Notes: generated by a model not told the origin, from the sequence alone. A stretch of 47,051 nt of DNA from an uncultured Collinsella sp. (GCA_934654585.1 CAKUGF010000016.1:1-47051), one strand, 5' to 3'; counted from the first letter of the stretch, positions 16,423 to 24,210 are shown. Made by a program: numbers and translations.

Positions 16423-16459
16423 GCTACCAGCAAACGCGGCGGCGCTGTTCGCTGGTAGC
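16423..16459. repeat. Inverted repeat just upstream of mobC
   Basis: GCTACCAGC (16423-16431) and GCTGGTAGC (16451-16459) are exact complements with a 19-base GC-rich loop, followed by TTGTTTTT. The position 34 bases before the MobC-like gene fits an oriT inverted repeat or an autoregulatory or terminator hairpin. Confidence 0.5.
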
Positions 16460-16493
16460 TTGTTTTTGGAAAACGAGAGGAGTCGAAGTCGGC

Positions 16494-16892
16494 ATGCGGA
16501 GAAAAGAGGCGCGCGTCGAGGTGCGCATGACGGAGCGCGAGAAGGAAATCCTCAAGCGAAAAGCCGCCAAAAACGGCATGACGGTTTCCGAGTACGCCCG
16601 AAAGCTTCTCGCCAATTCCGACGATGAGACAATCAGGGTCATAGACACGGAGCCTTTGAGAATGGCGGCGCACGAACTCGCGAAGCAGGGGACGAACCTG
16701 AACCAGTTCATGAGATTTCTGAACTCCAACGGCGCGGGGGTATTCAACCAAGATGAAGCCAAGGCGGTTTTGGAGAAAGAGGTCTCGGCGTTCTCCGAAA
16801 TCATGGAAGCGCTCGCGGCGCTCCGCATGGAAGCCGACCGAAACGGCGTCCATCTGCAAATCGAGGGTTTCGACAGCATCGAGAATGAGTGA
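16494..16892 (+). CDS. MobC-like mobilization accessory protein
   Basis: A 132-residue protein with an N-terminal ribbon-helix-helix: RVEVRMTEREKEILKRKAAKNGMTVSEYARKLL, followed by DTEPLRMAAHELAKQGTNLNQFMRFLNSNG, which matches the MobC core (a helical segment with GTNLNQ). Such proteins bind oriT and help a relaxase open the DNA. ATG 16494 is the first good start after GAGAGGAG, although the spacing is long. No relaxase gene follows, which is unusual since mobC and the relaxase normally overlap. Two inverted repeats lie upstream. Family call is good; whether it is still functional is open. Confidence 0.75.
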   Translation: MRRKEARVEVRMTEREKEILKRKAAKNGMTVSEYARKLLANSDDETIRVIDTEPLRMAAHELAKQGTNLNQFMRFLNSNGAGVFNQDEAKAVLEKEVSAFSEIMEALAALRMEADRNGVHLQIEGFDSIENE

Positions 16893-17130
16893 CGCGGGCA
16901 AGGAAAGGGTCGATGGTGCGCTACGCTATCGAGCCTTATCCAAGTCTTGTCTTCGGTTTTGGCGGTCGCGTCAATTCCGCAGTCCGTGAATGGGTCGGCT
17001 TGGATCCGCGCGAGCGCGGGACACACCGCTCCGTGGTCACCGAACGTCGCATTGGCTCGGCTGTCTATTTCGTTCGAGTGCCTTTATCCTGTTTGCGATT
17101 GGCGCGAGTGGAATGAGCGCGGCATGAACC

Positions 17131-17364
17131 TTGTCGGTGTCGCTCTCTTTCTCTGCATCGCTCATCGAGGTCGGCGAGCGTCATGATGCCCTCTCCTATA
17201 TCAAGGGTTCCAGTGGTATCATCGTTCCGATTCCCGCCCATTCGCTTGGACTTGAGGAGCTGGATTTCTTCGGCTCCGAAATCGGTGATATGAAGAGTGC
17301 GACCGCAGAGCTATCGAAACGGAACGGGTTGGAACCACCGAAAGACCCGAACAAAGCGCATTAG
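17131..17364 (+). pseudogene. Unidentified fragment ending at a terminator
   Basis: The gap 16893-17431 holds no intact gene. This frame (about 77 residues, only a weak TTG start) reads LIEVGERHDALSYIKG, then GLEELDFFGSEIGDM and ends EPPKDPNKAH just before a real terminator, so it is probably the surviving 3' end of a lost gene. Another short frame at about 16889-17116 has no recognisable family. A relaxase would be expected here after mobC, but no relaxase motif is visible. Confidence 0.3.
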
Positions 17365-17366
17365 AA

Positions 17367-17397
17367 AAAGCCCTGACCATTTGGTCGGGGCTTTCCT
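17367..17397 (+). terminator. Rho-independent terminator
   Basis: GCCCTGACC (17370-17378) pairs with GGTCGGGGC (17383-17391), loop ATTT, followed by TTTCCTTG. It lies between the fragment above and the convergent membrane protein. Confidence 0.75.
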
Positions 17398-17431
17398 TGT
17401 CTGAAACAGACGATTGCCTTGCTCTTTCAAG

Positions 17432-18700
17432 TTACTTCGTGGCACCGCAGGAAGAGCACTTGTACCCGGTGGTCACAGTCTCATCCCATGCATCACTCAC
17501 CTGCACTTGCTCATCTTTGGCATCGGACACCTTCACCTGTTCGTCGTAAGCTGCTTGAACGGTACGAGTCTCTGAATGGCAGCTCTGGCAATTACCGCCG
17601 CTCAAGGCCGCTGCCTTAAAATGAGCCGCTTCGTTACCGGTAATGTCCTGCCCACATTGATTGCAAATATTAACAGTCTTAGTCACCGCGTCGTGGTGAA
17701 CGGTCTTGTACTGAGCGTCATGGTGAACCGTCTTGTACTGAGCGTCGTGATGGATGGTCTTGGTCTGGGCAACCCAGTTGTGCTGATGCGCCGGGGTGTC
17801 ATCCTTCTTCGTCGTACTGCCCGAGTTCGAACCGGAGCTAGAGTTTCCGCTCGGCTTGCCGTCCGACTTGCTACCGGAACCGCCGTTCCCACTATCGTTT
17901 TTGGAGCCGTTGGAGGAATCGGAGTCATTCTTCTTATTATCGGAAGTGTCCGGCTTCTTCGCATCGGACTTGTCCTCTTTTGCCGTCTCCTGCGCCTTTT
18001 CGCTCTCCTTCTCGACGGCATCGGCATCGGCGTTCGGGTTCTTCTTGATGTTGTCCTCGAACTTCTTCACGACCTCGGCACCCTTGTCTCCGGTCAGGGT
18101 GGAATCACCCTTCTTCACGGCTGCTGCAACGTCCTTGGCGATGGCGGTCAGGTCATCCTTCGTCACCTTATCCGCATCCACCTTGTTGAAAGTCACACCC
18201 GTGCTGGCCGTCTTCTTATCGGCCTTCCCGGCGGTAACCTTCTTCGATGACACCTTATAGATGGAACCGTCGGCGTTCACCGGTGAAATGAATGTGACGG
18301 TATAGGTACCGGACTTGCCGACCCTCACGGTCACCTGCTTGTTCGCAGCGATGGCGGTGTAGAAGTCTACTTCCCCGTCCGCATCCTCTATATGGGCGAT
18401 AATGGGCGTGGAAGTGTCCGCATCCCAGCCGTCAGCCTTCACCTCAAGGGTAAGTACCATGTCCTGCTCCTCATCGTCCTTTGACTGGGACACCGCAGGG
18501 GCATTGGAATCTCCCGTCCAACCGGCATGTGAGATGGCGTAAGCCCCGCCGCCGATGAGAAGCGCCGCACAGAGGATTCCCGCACCCACTGCGCAAGCCT
18601 TCTTCTTTGCGGCCTCGCGTCCAAAGAGCTTGACCGTCTCCTCCTTCTTCTCCGCTTCCTCCGCTGAGTCGGAAACCTGCGGAATCTCCGTAACCACCAT
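17432..18700 (-). CDS. Membrane-anchored protein with HHDA repeats and Cys-rich C terminus
   Basis: A 422-residue cargo protein. After a charged N terminus, one hydrophobic segment (about residues 33-56, ACAVGAGILCAALLIGGGAYAI) predicts a single-pass protein with an outside C-terminal part. Next come a beta-rich domain (about 75-160), a Lys/Asp region and a Ser/Gly/Asn/Asp-rich linker (about 235-315). The C-terminal part has tandem HHDAQYKTV units, then three cysteine pairs (CNQCG, CQSC, CSSCG) that look like zinc ribbons, and YDEQV/KDEQV/WDETV repeats. ATG 18700 has AGGAAGGAG just upstream, better than the codon at 18736. Similar HHxA-repeat proteins occur in gut Actinobacteria and Firmicutes without known function. 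Divergent from the XRE regulator. Confidence 0.8.
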   Translation of the reverse strand: MVVTEIPQVSDSAEEAEKKEETVKLFGREAAKKKACAVGAGILCAALLIGGGAYAISHAGWTGDSNAPAVSQSKDDEEQDMVLTLEVKADGWDADTSTPIIAHIEDADGEVDFYTAIAANKQVTVRVGKSGTYTVTFISPVNADGSIYKVSSKKVTAGKADKKTASTGVTFNKVDADKVTKDDLTAIAKDVAAAVKKGDSTLTGDKGAEVVKKFEDNIKKNPNADADAVEKESEKAQETAKEDKSDAKKPDTSDNKKNDSDSSNGSKNDSGNGGSGSKSDGKPSGNSSSGSNSGSTTKKDDTPAHQHNWVAQTKTIHHDAQYKTVHHDAQYKTVHHDAVTKTVNICNQCGQDITGNEAAHFKAAALSGGNCQSCHSETRTVQAAYDEQVKVSDAKDEQVQVSDAWDETVTTGYKCSSCGATK

Positions 18701-18752
18701 GGCTCCTTCCTGATTGCGATACTTCAGTATTTGCATTGTATTTCAAATTGTC

Positions 18753-18778
18753 ACTTATATAGGTGTGACTTATATAGG
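18753..18778. promoter_or_regulatory. Tandem operator-like repeats between divergent genes
   Basis: ACTTATATAGG occurs twice (18753-18763 and 18768-18778) with a 15-base period, each preceded by GTCA- or GTGA-like bases. They lie between the XRE regulator and the membrane protein gene and could be the regulator's operators overlapping both promoters. Confidence 0.45.
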
Positions 18779-18818
18779 GTTGGCTTGAATCATTGACACC
18801 GGTGGATAGGAGGTGCCG

Positions 18819-19052
18819 ATGACTGAGCTTGACCCCAAGATGCGCGTGGGGCTTCGCATTAAGGAGCTGAGGGGTGAGCTTGGCATGAGTCAAGAGGCCT
18901 TCGCATACTCCATCGAGATGTCCCGCACCTATTTCGCCGAAGTCGAGACGGGCAAGCGAAACGTGTCTATTGAGAATATCGACCGCATAGCGAGGGGTCT
19001 CGGCGTTTCCCTGAGGGGCTTTTTCGACTCAAATCTGTTTGCGGAGCGCTGA
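18819..19052 (+). CDS. XRE-family transcriptional regulator
   Basis: A 77-residue protein consisting of one helix-turn-helix of the Cro/C1 type: LRIKELRGELGMSQEAFAYSIEMSRTYFAEVETGKRNVSIENIDRIARGLGVSL. AGGAGG lies five bases before ATG 18819. It has no extra sensing domain. Probably controls the divergent membrane protein gene and perhaps the integrase through the tandem repeats at 18753-18778. Confidence 0.88.
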   Translation: MTELDPKMRVGLRIKELRGELGMSQEAFAYSIEMSRTYFAEVETGKRNVSIENIDRIARGLGVSLRGFFDSNLFAER

Positions 19053-19208
19053 GACATCAAGTTGAAGTGGCTCTATCGGTTGTTGACCCTGCTCCCCCTG
19101 TCAGACACATCATTGTGCTAACTCGATGGCCGATAACGGTGCCTGCCAGAAATCGTGTCTTTGGGGTCTGATGGGTGAATCTTCAGGGGGTAATTGCAGG
19201 TTTGGTTG

Positions 19209-20417
19209 CTACGAGAATAGGTCAATTACTCCGCTGACATCTCGTGTATCGGTGTAGTAACGCCGGGCTGTCTCCGGATCGTGACCAAAGAGCGCTGCCC
19301 TTATCTCAATCGGGACACCTCTGTTACGGGCAATGGTGTGGAGGGTTGCTCGCCACACATGGGAACGGGCTGTCTGCAAAAGTTCTATGTCACAGTCGCT
19401 TGCTATCTGACAATAAAGGGTGCGAACAGCCTTCGAGCAGTTGGACTTGTCCCATTCGCGCCACGGATTATCGGTTGCGGGAGCGGGGAAAACCAATCCG
19501 ACCCCACTACTTTCGGCTCGGCGATTTTCGAGTAACGAAATGACGCGCGAGTCGAGAACGGGGACAATTCGGCCTCGGTGGGTCTTGCTTGCCTCGTTGG
19601 TAACTTCAACCGAGTCACAGCCCTTGCTTACCTTGTCCCAAGTGAGGGTTCGCGCCTCACCGATGCGCAATCCCGTGACGGCTTGCAGCGCTGTTAGCTC
19701 CACGATTGCCCTTTGCGCATTTGCAAGCTGTTGACGGGAATATTTTCCGCGTACGGAGCCACTTTGCGGCAGAGCGCCCTTCCAGCTGTCTGATAGGAGC
19801 CAATCGAGCACCTTTCCCCACTCGCTTTCCGAAAGCCCCTGCCCTCCTTGCGGCTTGTTGCTCGCCTTGTTTTCAGGTAGGTCGAAGCTCATCCCTGCAA
19901 TTGGATTTGAGTTGAGCACGCCGCACATAATTAGGGGTTGTATGACCCATTTGTTGACGACCTTCCGCACCTGTCGCGCCGTTGCTGTTCCGTGCTTTTC
20001 GGCAATCAGGCAGAGGGCTTTACCAAAGGTCCCGGCGCGCAGAGCGTCCGCAATCGGGTAGCCCCCAAGGGATTCCGTTGCGATAGAGAGGCAGAGAGCA
20101 TAGCGTTCTCTGGTCGATGGGCGGAGGCGAGGGCTTTCCTCCATGCTCGGCAACGCCTCGGATTTTATGTATCCTCCGAAAAGGTCAGAACTGTTCCAAT
20201 TGCTTTTCAGCCCGCATGTGGCTTTTAACTCTTCGGCCTGCCGACGGGCTTTTGCGCGAAGTTCGCCTTTTGTCACGCAGCCTCTGGTGTCCCGACGGAG
20301 CGTGATGCCATCGGGGAGCCTGATGCTCCATTTCATGCGGTATCCGCCGCGCGGGTCCTCCTTGATGTGTGCGCTGTCGATGGTGTCTTGACCGGGCTGG
20401 AGCCTTTCTCTTGGCAT
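19209..20417 (-). CDS. int: Tyrosine recombinase integrase
   Basis: A 402-residue site-specific recombinase that catalyses integration and excision of the element at tRNA-fMet. It has an N-terminal arm-binding region, a SAM-like core-binding region and a catalytic domain: Arg in AVTGLRIGEARTLTWDKV, the HxxR box in ARSHVWRATLHTIA, GHDPETARRYYTDT with the nucleophilic Tyr. ATG 20417 is chosen because CGGAG lies six bases upstream; the frame extends 14 codons further through a repeat that is probably an arm site. It reads inward from the right end, 144 bases from attR. Orientation and position are typical of tRNA-targeting elements. Confidence 0.95.
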   Translation of the reverse strand: MPRERLQPGQDTIDSAHIKEDPRGGYRMKWSIRLPDGITLRRDTRGCVTKGELRAKARRQAEELKATCGLKSNWNSSDLFGGYIKSEALPSMEESPRLRPSTRERYALCLSIATESLGGYPIADALRAGTFGKALCLIAEKHGTATARQVRKVVNKWVIQPLIMCGVLNSNPIAGMSFDLPENKASNKPQGGQGLSESEWGKVLDWLLSDSWKGALPQSGSVRGKYSRQQLANAQRAIVELTALQAVTGLRIGEARTLTWDKVSKGCDSVEVTNEASKTHRGRIVPVLDSRVISLLENRRAESSGVGLVFPAPATDNPWREWDKSNCSKAVRTLYCQIASDCDIELLQTARSHVWRATLHTIARNRGVPIEIRAALFGHDPETARRYYTDTRDVSGVIDLFS

Positions 20418-20431
20418 ATTTGCTCCGTTCT

Positions 20432-20450
20432 GTGTCCCTACTATTGTCCC
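20432..20450. other. Candidate right arm-type integrase site
   Basis: An exact copy of the 19-base sequence at 14323-14341, followed by a partial third copy GTCCCTACTAT (20446-20456). It lies just upstream of the integrase start and may also allow autoregulation. Confidence 0.55.
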
Positions 20451-20560
20451 TACTATCATGGGGAGACTTAGGGATTAGATTAGCAACAGTGGGATAAAAA
20501 ATATATATCTACCAGCAGAAAGTAATAGATAATCACCGTATAAAATTATAGCACTACAAT

Positions 20561-20601
20561 ACCCGGAGGTCGTAGGTTCAAATCCTGCCCCCGCGACCAA
20601 G
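20561..20601. other. Attachment site attR (41 bp)
   Basis: Exact copy of 14222-14262: the 3' part of tRNA-fMet without its 5' half. It marks the right end of the element; the AT-rich stretch 20460-20560 before it has no gene. Confidence 0.9.
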
Positions 20602-20610
20602 AACTTGCAG

Positions 20611-20637
20611 CTCGTCGGCCTAGCCGGCGAGTTTTTT
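20611..20637 (+). terminator. Original chromosomal terminator of tRNA-fMet
   Basis: CTCGTCGGC pairs with GCCGGCGAG around CTA, followed by TTTTTT. It directly follows attR, so it was the tRNA's own terminator before the insertion. Confidence 0.85.
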
Positions 20638-20693
20638 GTTATTTCGGGACTGTGTGGTCGACCCGATTCTCAACTTTTTGGTCGAAAAACTCA

Positions 20694-20900
20694 ATCTGTA
20701 ACAGGTAGGCCCAATTTGGGTCACTAACTGTTGCAGATCGAGACAAACTGGCAGGACGGCCTCTGTCTATCTAAATCTGTAACACGAGGGACGGATTTTG
20801 CCGAGTTACTGTTACAGATCTAGATTTTCCGGCAGTCCGGGTTTGGTCTGTCTCGATCTGTAACATTTGAGACCGGTTTTGGCCGGTAGATGTTACAGAT
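20694..20900. repeat. Three-unit hairpin array with an 81-bp period
   Basis: Arms ATCTGTAACA start at 20694, 20775 and 20856. Their partners TGTTACAGAT (TGTTGCAGAT in unit 1) start at 20729, 20810 and 20891. Every loop is exactly 25 bases and every unit is 81 bases from the next. In unit 3 the pairing extends to 16 bp (GTCTCGATCTGTAACA). Loops and spacers vary, with partial similarity (GGCAG..CGG, TCTGTCT). The array lies between attR and the flavoenzyme gene. Confidence 0.85.
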
Positions 20901-21048
20901 CGAGACAAACCGGTGGCCGGCCCCGCTCCCATCCACCAGCCGCTACCTGCTATCCGCCGATTTCAGCTACGGCCTCGTGCCCCCAGGCCATATCCTATAG
21001 ACAACTACGCGGCACCATCGCCGCCGCGCCTATAAGAGAGGAATATCC

Positions 21049-23079
21049 ATGACCGCACCTGCATCCAAGCTGCTTCAGCCCATTACGGTTGGCCCGCTCG
21101 AGCTCAAGAACCGCATTATGTTCCCGCCGCTGACCACCGGCTACGAGGAGCGCGACGGCTCCATCGGCGAGCGCAGCCTGGCTTTTTACGAGCGCCTGGC
21201 CCGTGGCGGCGTGAGCTACATCGTCATCGGCGACGTCGCTCCCGTCATGACCGCGAGCCCCACGCCCAAGCTGGCGACCGACGCCCAGATCCCCACGTTT
21301 AAGGCGCTGGCCGACGCCGTTCACAAGCACGGCGCCAAGGTCGCGCTGCAGCTGTTCCACCCCGAGTACGACGTGCCCGGCGTCGGCCGCATGGTCATGG
21401 GCTCCATGGCCGCCGCCAAGGCCGCGCAGGAGGCCAAGGCCGCCGGCGACGAGGAGACCTTCGCCGCCAAGATGGCCGAGTCCAACGAGATCCGCAAGCA
21501 GGCCTACGCCAAGCTGCACCACGACATGCAGCACTTTGTGAACGAGGCCAGCGTTGAGCAGCTCACCCAGATCAAGGAGGCCATCGCCGCCTCGGCCGCC
21601 CGCGCGCAGCAGGCCGGCATCGACGCCATCGAGGTCCACGGCGACCGTCTGGTGGGTTCGCTGTGCTCTGCGATCCTCAACAAGCGCACCGACGAGTACG
21701 GCGGCTCGTTCGAAAACCGCGTTCGCTACGCGCTGGAGGTCGTCGCCGCCATTAAGGAGGCCGCGCCGCAGCTGATGGTGGAGTACAAGCTCCCCGTGAT
21801 CATGGAGAACCCCGACGGCACGCCGCGCGGCAAGGGCGGCCTGCAGCCCGACGAGGCCTGCGAGTTTGCCAAGCTGCTCGAGGGCGCCGGCATCGACATG
21901 ATCCAGGTCGCGCAGGCAAATCACACCGGCAACATGGGCGACACCATTCCGCCCATGGGCGCCATGCCCTACAACTGGACGCTGCCCGTGGCCGAGCGCG
22001 TCAAGGCCCTGGTCTCGGTGCCGGTGGCAACCGTCGGCCGCGTGGTCTCGGTCGAGGCGGGCGAGAAGATCCTGGAGGACGGCTCGGCAGACATCGTCGC
22101 CTATGGCCGCTCGCTCATGTGCGACCCCGACATTGCGCTGAAGGCCGCGACCGGCGAGCCCATCCGCGAGTGCCTCAACTGCAACAAGGGCTGCGTCGAC
22201 GCGATTCAAAACCGTAAGTACATCTCGTGTGTGCTCAATGCCGAGAACGGCGACGAGGCGACCATCGCCATTAAGCCGGGCGAGGGCGACAAGAAGATTG
22301 CCGTGGTGGGCGGCGGCATCGCCGGCCTGGAGGCCGCGCGCGTGGCGGCCAAGCGTGGCTACGATGTGACCGTCTACGAGGCGAGCGATCACTTGGGCGG
22401 CCAGATTGTGCTGGCGGCAGCACCTCCACGCAAGGACGAGATCATGCGCTCCGTCGAGTACTACGAGAAGATTCTGCCTGGTCTGGGCGTGAAGGTTGAA
22501 CTTAACCGCGCTGCTACGGTAGAGGATCTCAACGCCGCCGACGCCGCGATTGTGGCCGTGGGTGCGCACGACGTGGTCATCCCCGTTCCGGGTGCCGATT
22601 CGGAGAAGGTCGTCTCGAGCTGGGACGTGCTGGCCGGCAAGGTGGAGCTCAGCGGTCGCGTCGCCGTCATTGGCGGAGGCCTGGTGGGCACCGAGACTGC
22701 CGAGTACCTGCTGCAGCACGGCTGCGAGGTGGCGATCGTCGAGATGCTCGACAAGATTGCCGCGGGCGAGTCCGAGACCATCCTGCCGCTGATCATGAGC
22801 GACTTTGCCGAGCACAACGTGGAGCAGCACGTGAAGACCCGCCTGACCGCCATTACCGACGAGGGCGTGGAGGCCGTTCGCACCACCGAGGACGGCGCCG
22901 AGGAGCCGGTGAAGATTGCCTGCGATTACGTGGTGATGGCCGTGGGTTCCAAGGCCAACGCGTTTGACCTGGACGGCGTGACGGTGCCTGTGACCTGCGT
23001 GGGCGACTGCTCGGGCGAGCGCACCGCCGACATCGCGAGTGCCATCCGCACGGCGTATCACGCGGCCAACGAGCTGTAG
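21049..23079 (+). CDS. Fe-S flavoenzyme of the OYE / 2,4-dienoyl-CoA reductase family
   Basis: A 676-residue reductase with three parts. The N-terminal FMN-binding TIM barrel (about 1-365) begins LLQPITVGPLELKNRIMFPP and contains NKRTDEYGGSFENRVRYALE. A 4Fe-4S site has cysteines at about 375, 378, 382 and 394 (CLNCNKGC). A C-terminal FAD/NAD(P)H module shows dinucleotide motifs VVGGGIAGLEAA (about 420) and VIGGGLVGTETAEYL (about 541). Relatives reduce enoate, dienoyl-CoA, bile-acid or cinnamate C=C bonds. The usual HGAHGYL active-site stretch is EVHGDRLVGSL here, so the substrate may differ. GAGAGG precedes the ATG. Cytoplasmic; monocistronic, with a hairpin array upstream. Confidence 0.9.
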   Translation: MTAPASKLLQPITVGPLELKNRIMFPPLTTGYEERDGSIGERSLAFYERLARGGVSYIVIGDVAPVMTASPTPKLATDAQIPTFKALADAVHKHGAKVALQLFHPEYDVPGVGRMVMGSMAAAKAAQEAKAAGDEETFAAKMAESNEIRKQAYAKLHHDMQHFVNEASVEQLTQIKEAIAASAARAQQAGIDAIEVHGDRLVGSLCSAILNKRTDEYGGSFENRVRYALEVVAAIKEAAPQLMVEYKLPVIMENPDGTPRGKGGLQPDEACEFAKLLEGAGIDMIQVAQANHTGNMGDTIPPMGAMPYNWTLPVAERVKALVSVPVATVGRVVSVEAGEKILEDGSADIVAYGRSLMCDPDIALKAATGEPIRECLNCNKGCVDAIQNRKYISCVLNAENGDEATIAIKPGEGDKKIAVVGGGIAGLEAARVAAKRGYDVTVYEASDHLGGQIVLAAAPPRKDEIMRSVEYYEKILPGLGVKVELNRAATVEDLNAADAAIVAVGAHDVVIPVPGADSEKVVSSWDVLAGKVELSGRVAVIGGGLVGTETAEYLLQHGCEVAIVEMLDKIAAGESETILPLIMSDFAEHNVEQHVKTRLTAITDEGVEAVRTTEDGAEEPVKIACDYVVMAVGSKANAFDLDGVTVPVTCVGDCSGERTADIASAIRTAYHAANEL

Positions 23080-23088
23080 TTGAACATC

Positions 23089-23132
23089 GCAGCGGGACGG
23101 GGCGGTAGCACGGATCCGCCTCGCCCCGCTGC
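23089..23132 (+). terminator. GC-rich hairpin after the flavoenzyme gene
   Basis: 23089-23105 and 23116-23132 pair at 15 of 17 positions (GCAGCGGG with CCCGCTGC-type ends), without a T-run. The rest of the gap to 23519 shows no gene; it becomes AT-rich from about 23370, consistent with a promoter for the next gene. Confidence 0.4.
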
Positions 23133-23519
23133 GTCCCGACGGGCATCGTTTTGGGGTGGGGCTTGCAAACACGGCGGGCTCCACCCCCCTGTTTCGCTCC
23201 AGTGGATGACAGCGCACGGAGATTATGCGGCGAGAGGCCGTTTGCTGTGCCAGAAACCGCTTAAAATTATTGGGGGAGGGGTTAATAATTTCACCATTAG
23301 CGCAAAACTGCCAAATAGACAGCAATTTATCCGGCAATCCACCGCCGCCTAGCTGCGCGCTAATTACCAGCGTAAATAAAAGCTAAAGAATTCTCATTCG
23401 GACGCCTTAAATGCCCAGATAGCGAAATTGCGATTTTCAATTAACTGTTACGCGCAAACAGCAAAATGCTACTATCTAACATGCACGAAAGAAAACAGTT
23501 TAACGTTTAGGGCTGAGAA

Positions 23520-23924
23520 GTGGCAGGTATGTCAGAAGCAACAAGGACTCGCACGCATGCGCCCGAGGTTAGGCAGCGTGCCGTCGAGGTCCTCCAAGAG
23601 GGGGTTGGTCATCGTGCCCTCGCCGCGGAGCTCGGCATTCCCCAGGCCACGGCTCGTCAGTGGACCCGCGCATATGCCGTGGGCGGTGCCGACGCCGTGC
23701 TCAACGCGGGCTCGCATCATCACACCTATTCATACGAAGTAAAGCTCGCCGTGGTCAAGGATCGCTTGGAAAACGGCTTAACGGTTCGCGAGACCATGAT
23801 CAAGCACAAGATTCCCAGCGAGTCTTCGGTCAAGGCTTGGTGCCGCCAGTATCGCGACGGCGGTGCGGACGCGCTGGTCGAAAAGCCGCGAGGTCGCAAA
23901 CCGCGCGTCAAGCAGGCGGAATAG
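23520..23924 (+). CDS. Solitary transposase-like double helix-turn-helix protein
   Basis: A 134-residue protein with two successive helix-turn-helix units: RAVEVLQEGVGHRALAAELGIPQATARQWTRAYAVGG and VKDRLENGLTVRETMIKHKIPSESSVKAWCRQYRDGG, then a basic tail RGRKPRVK. This resembles the DNA-binding orfA part of IS3-like transposases or HTH_28 proteins, but no catalytic ORF follows; a terminator does. It may be a relic of an insertion sequence or a domesticated regulator. Start is uncertain: GTG 23520 follows AGGG, and ATG 23529 is nearby without a clear site. AT-rich promoter-like DNA precedes it. Confidence 0.65.
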   Translation: MAGMSEATRTRTHAPEVRQRAVEVLQEGVGHRALAAELGIPQATARQWTRAYAVGGADAVLNAGSHHHTYSYEVKLAVVKDRLENGLTVRETMIKHKIPSESSVKAWCRQYRDGGADALVEKPRGRKPRVKQAE

Positions 23925-23936
23925 CGAACGAGATGG

Positions 23937-23959
23937 TGCGCCCGCGGGGGCGCATTTTT
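23937..23959 (+). terminator. Rho-independent terminator
   Basis: TGCGCCC (23937-23943) pairs with GGGCGCA (23948-23954), followed by five T's. It directly follows the transposase-like gene. Confidence 0.8.
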
Positions 23960-24210
23960 CTTACCGAGGCGGTGGCTCGGCTTGTCCGCGGGCCCTTCAG
24001 GGCATTCTCCAACGTAGCCAATAAACCGCGCACGCCGTCTCCAAGTTTTTCGTCGTGATACATCCAGCTCGCCCCCTTACTCCCAAGCGGATACGCCCCT
24101 TGCCTCACACGTCCAAAACTCCCCAGTTGACCGAAAACCCACCATCGTACCTCCCAATTTGAGCTATAACGTTTTGTTGATTAAGCGTTTTTGCATGGGG
24201 GAGTGATGGT

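Larger units (their letters stand above)
14222..20601. mobile_element. Integrated element in tRNA-fMet (about 6.4 kb, relaxase-less IME-like)
   Basis: Bounded by the 41-bp att repeats. It contains, from the left, a terminator, an excisionase-like gene, a DUF6291-like replication-type gene, palindromes beside a MobC-like gene, degraded sequence, a Cys/His-repeat membrane protein, an XRE regulator and a tyrosine integrase reading inward from the right end. Base composition is visibly less GC-rich than the surrounding genes, fitting recent acquisition. The mobilization protein without any recognisable relaxase or type IV secretion genes suggests an integrative mobilizable element that needs help in trans, or one that has lost its relaxase in the damaged stretch 16.9-17.4 kb. 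Confidence 0.9.

Noticed and set aside
20694..20900. A short CRISPR array
   Set aside because: The repeated words alternate in orientation and are only 10-16 bases; there are no direct repeats of CRISPR length and no cas genes.
20995..23337. 780-codon reverse-strand frame across the flavoenzyme
   Set aside because: Same cause: low-complexity Val/Leu/His/Gly-rich translation opposite an intact enzyme.
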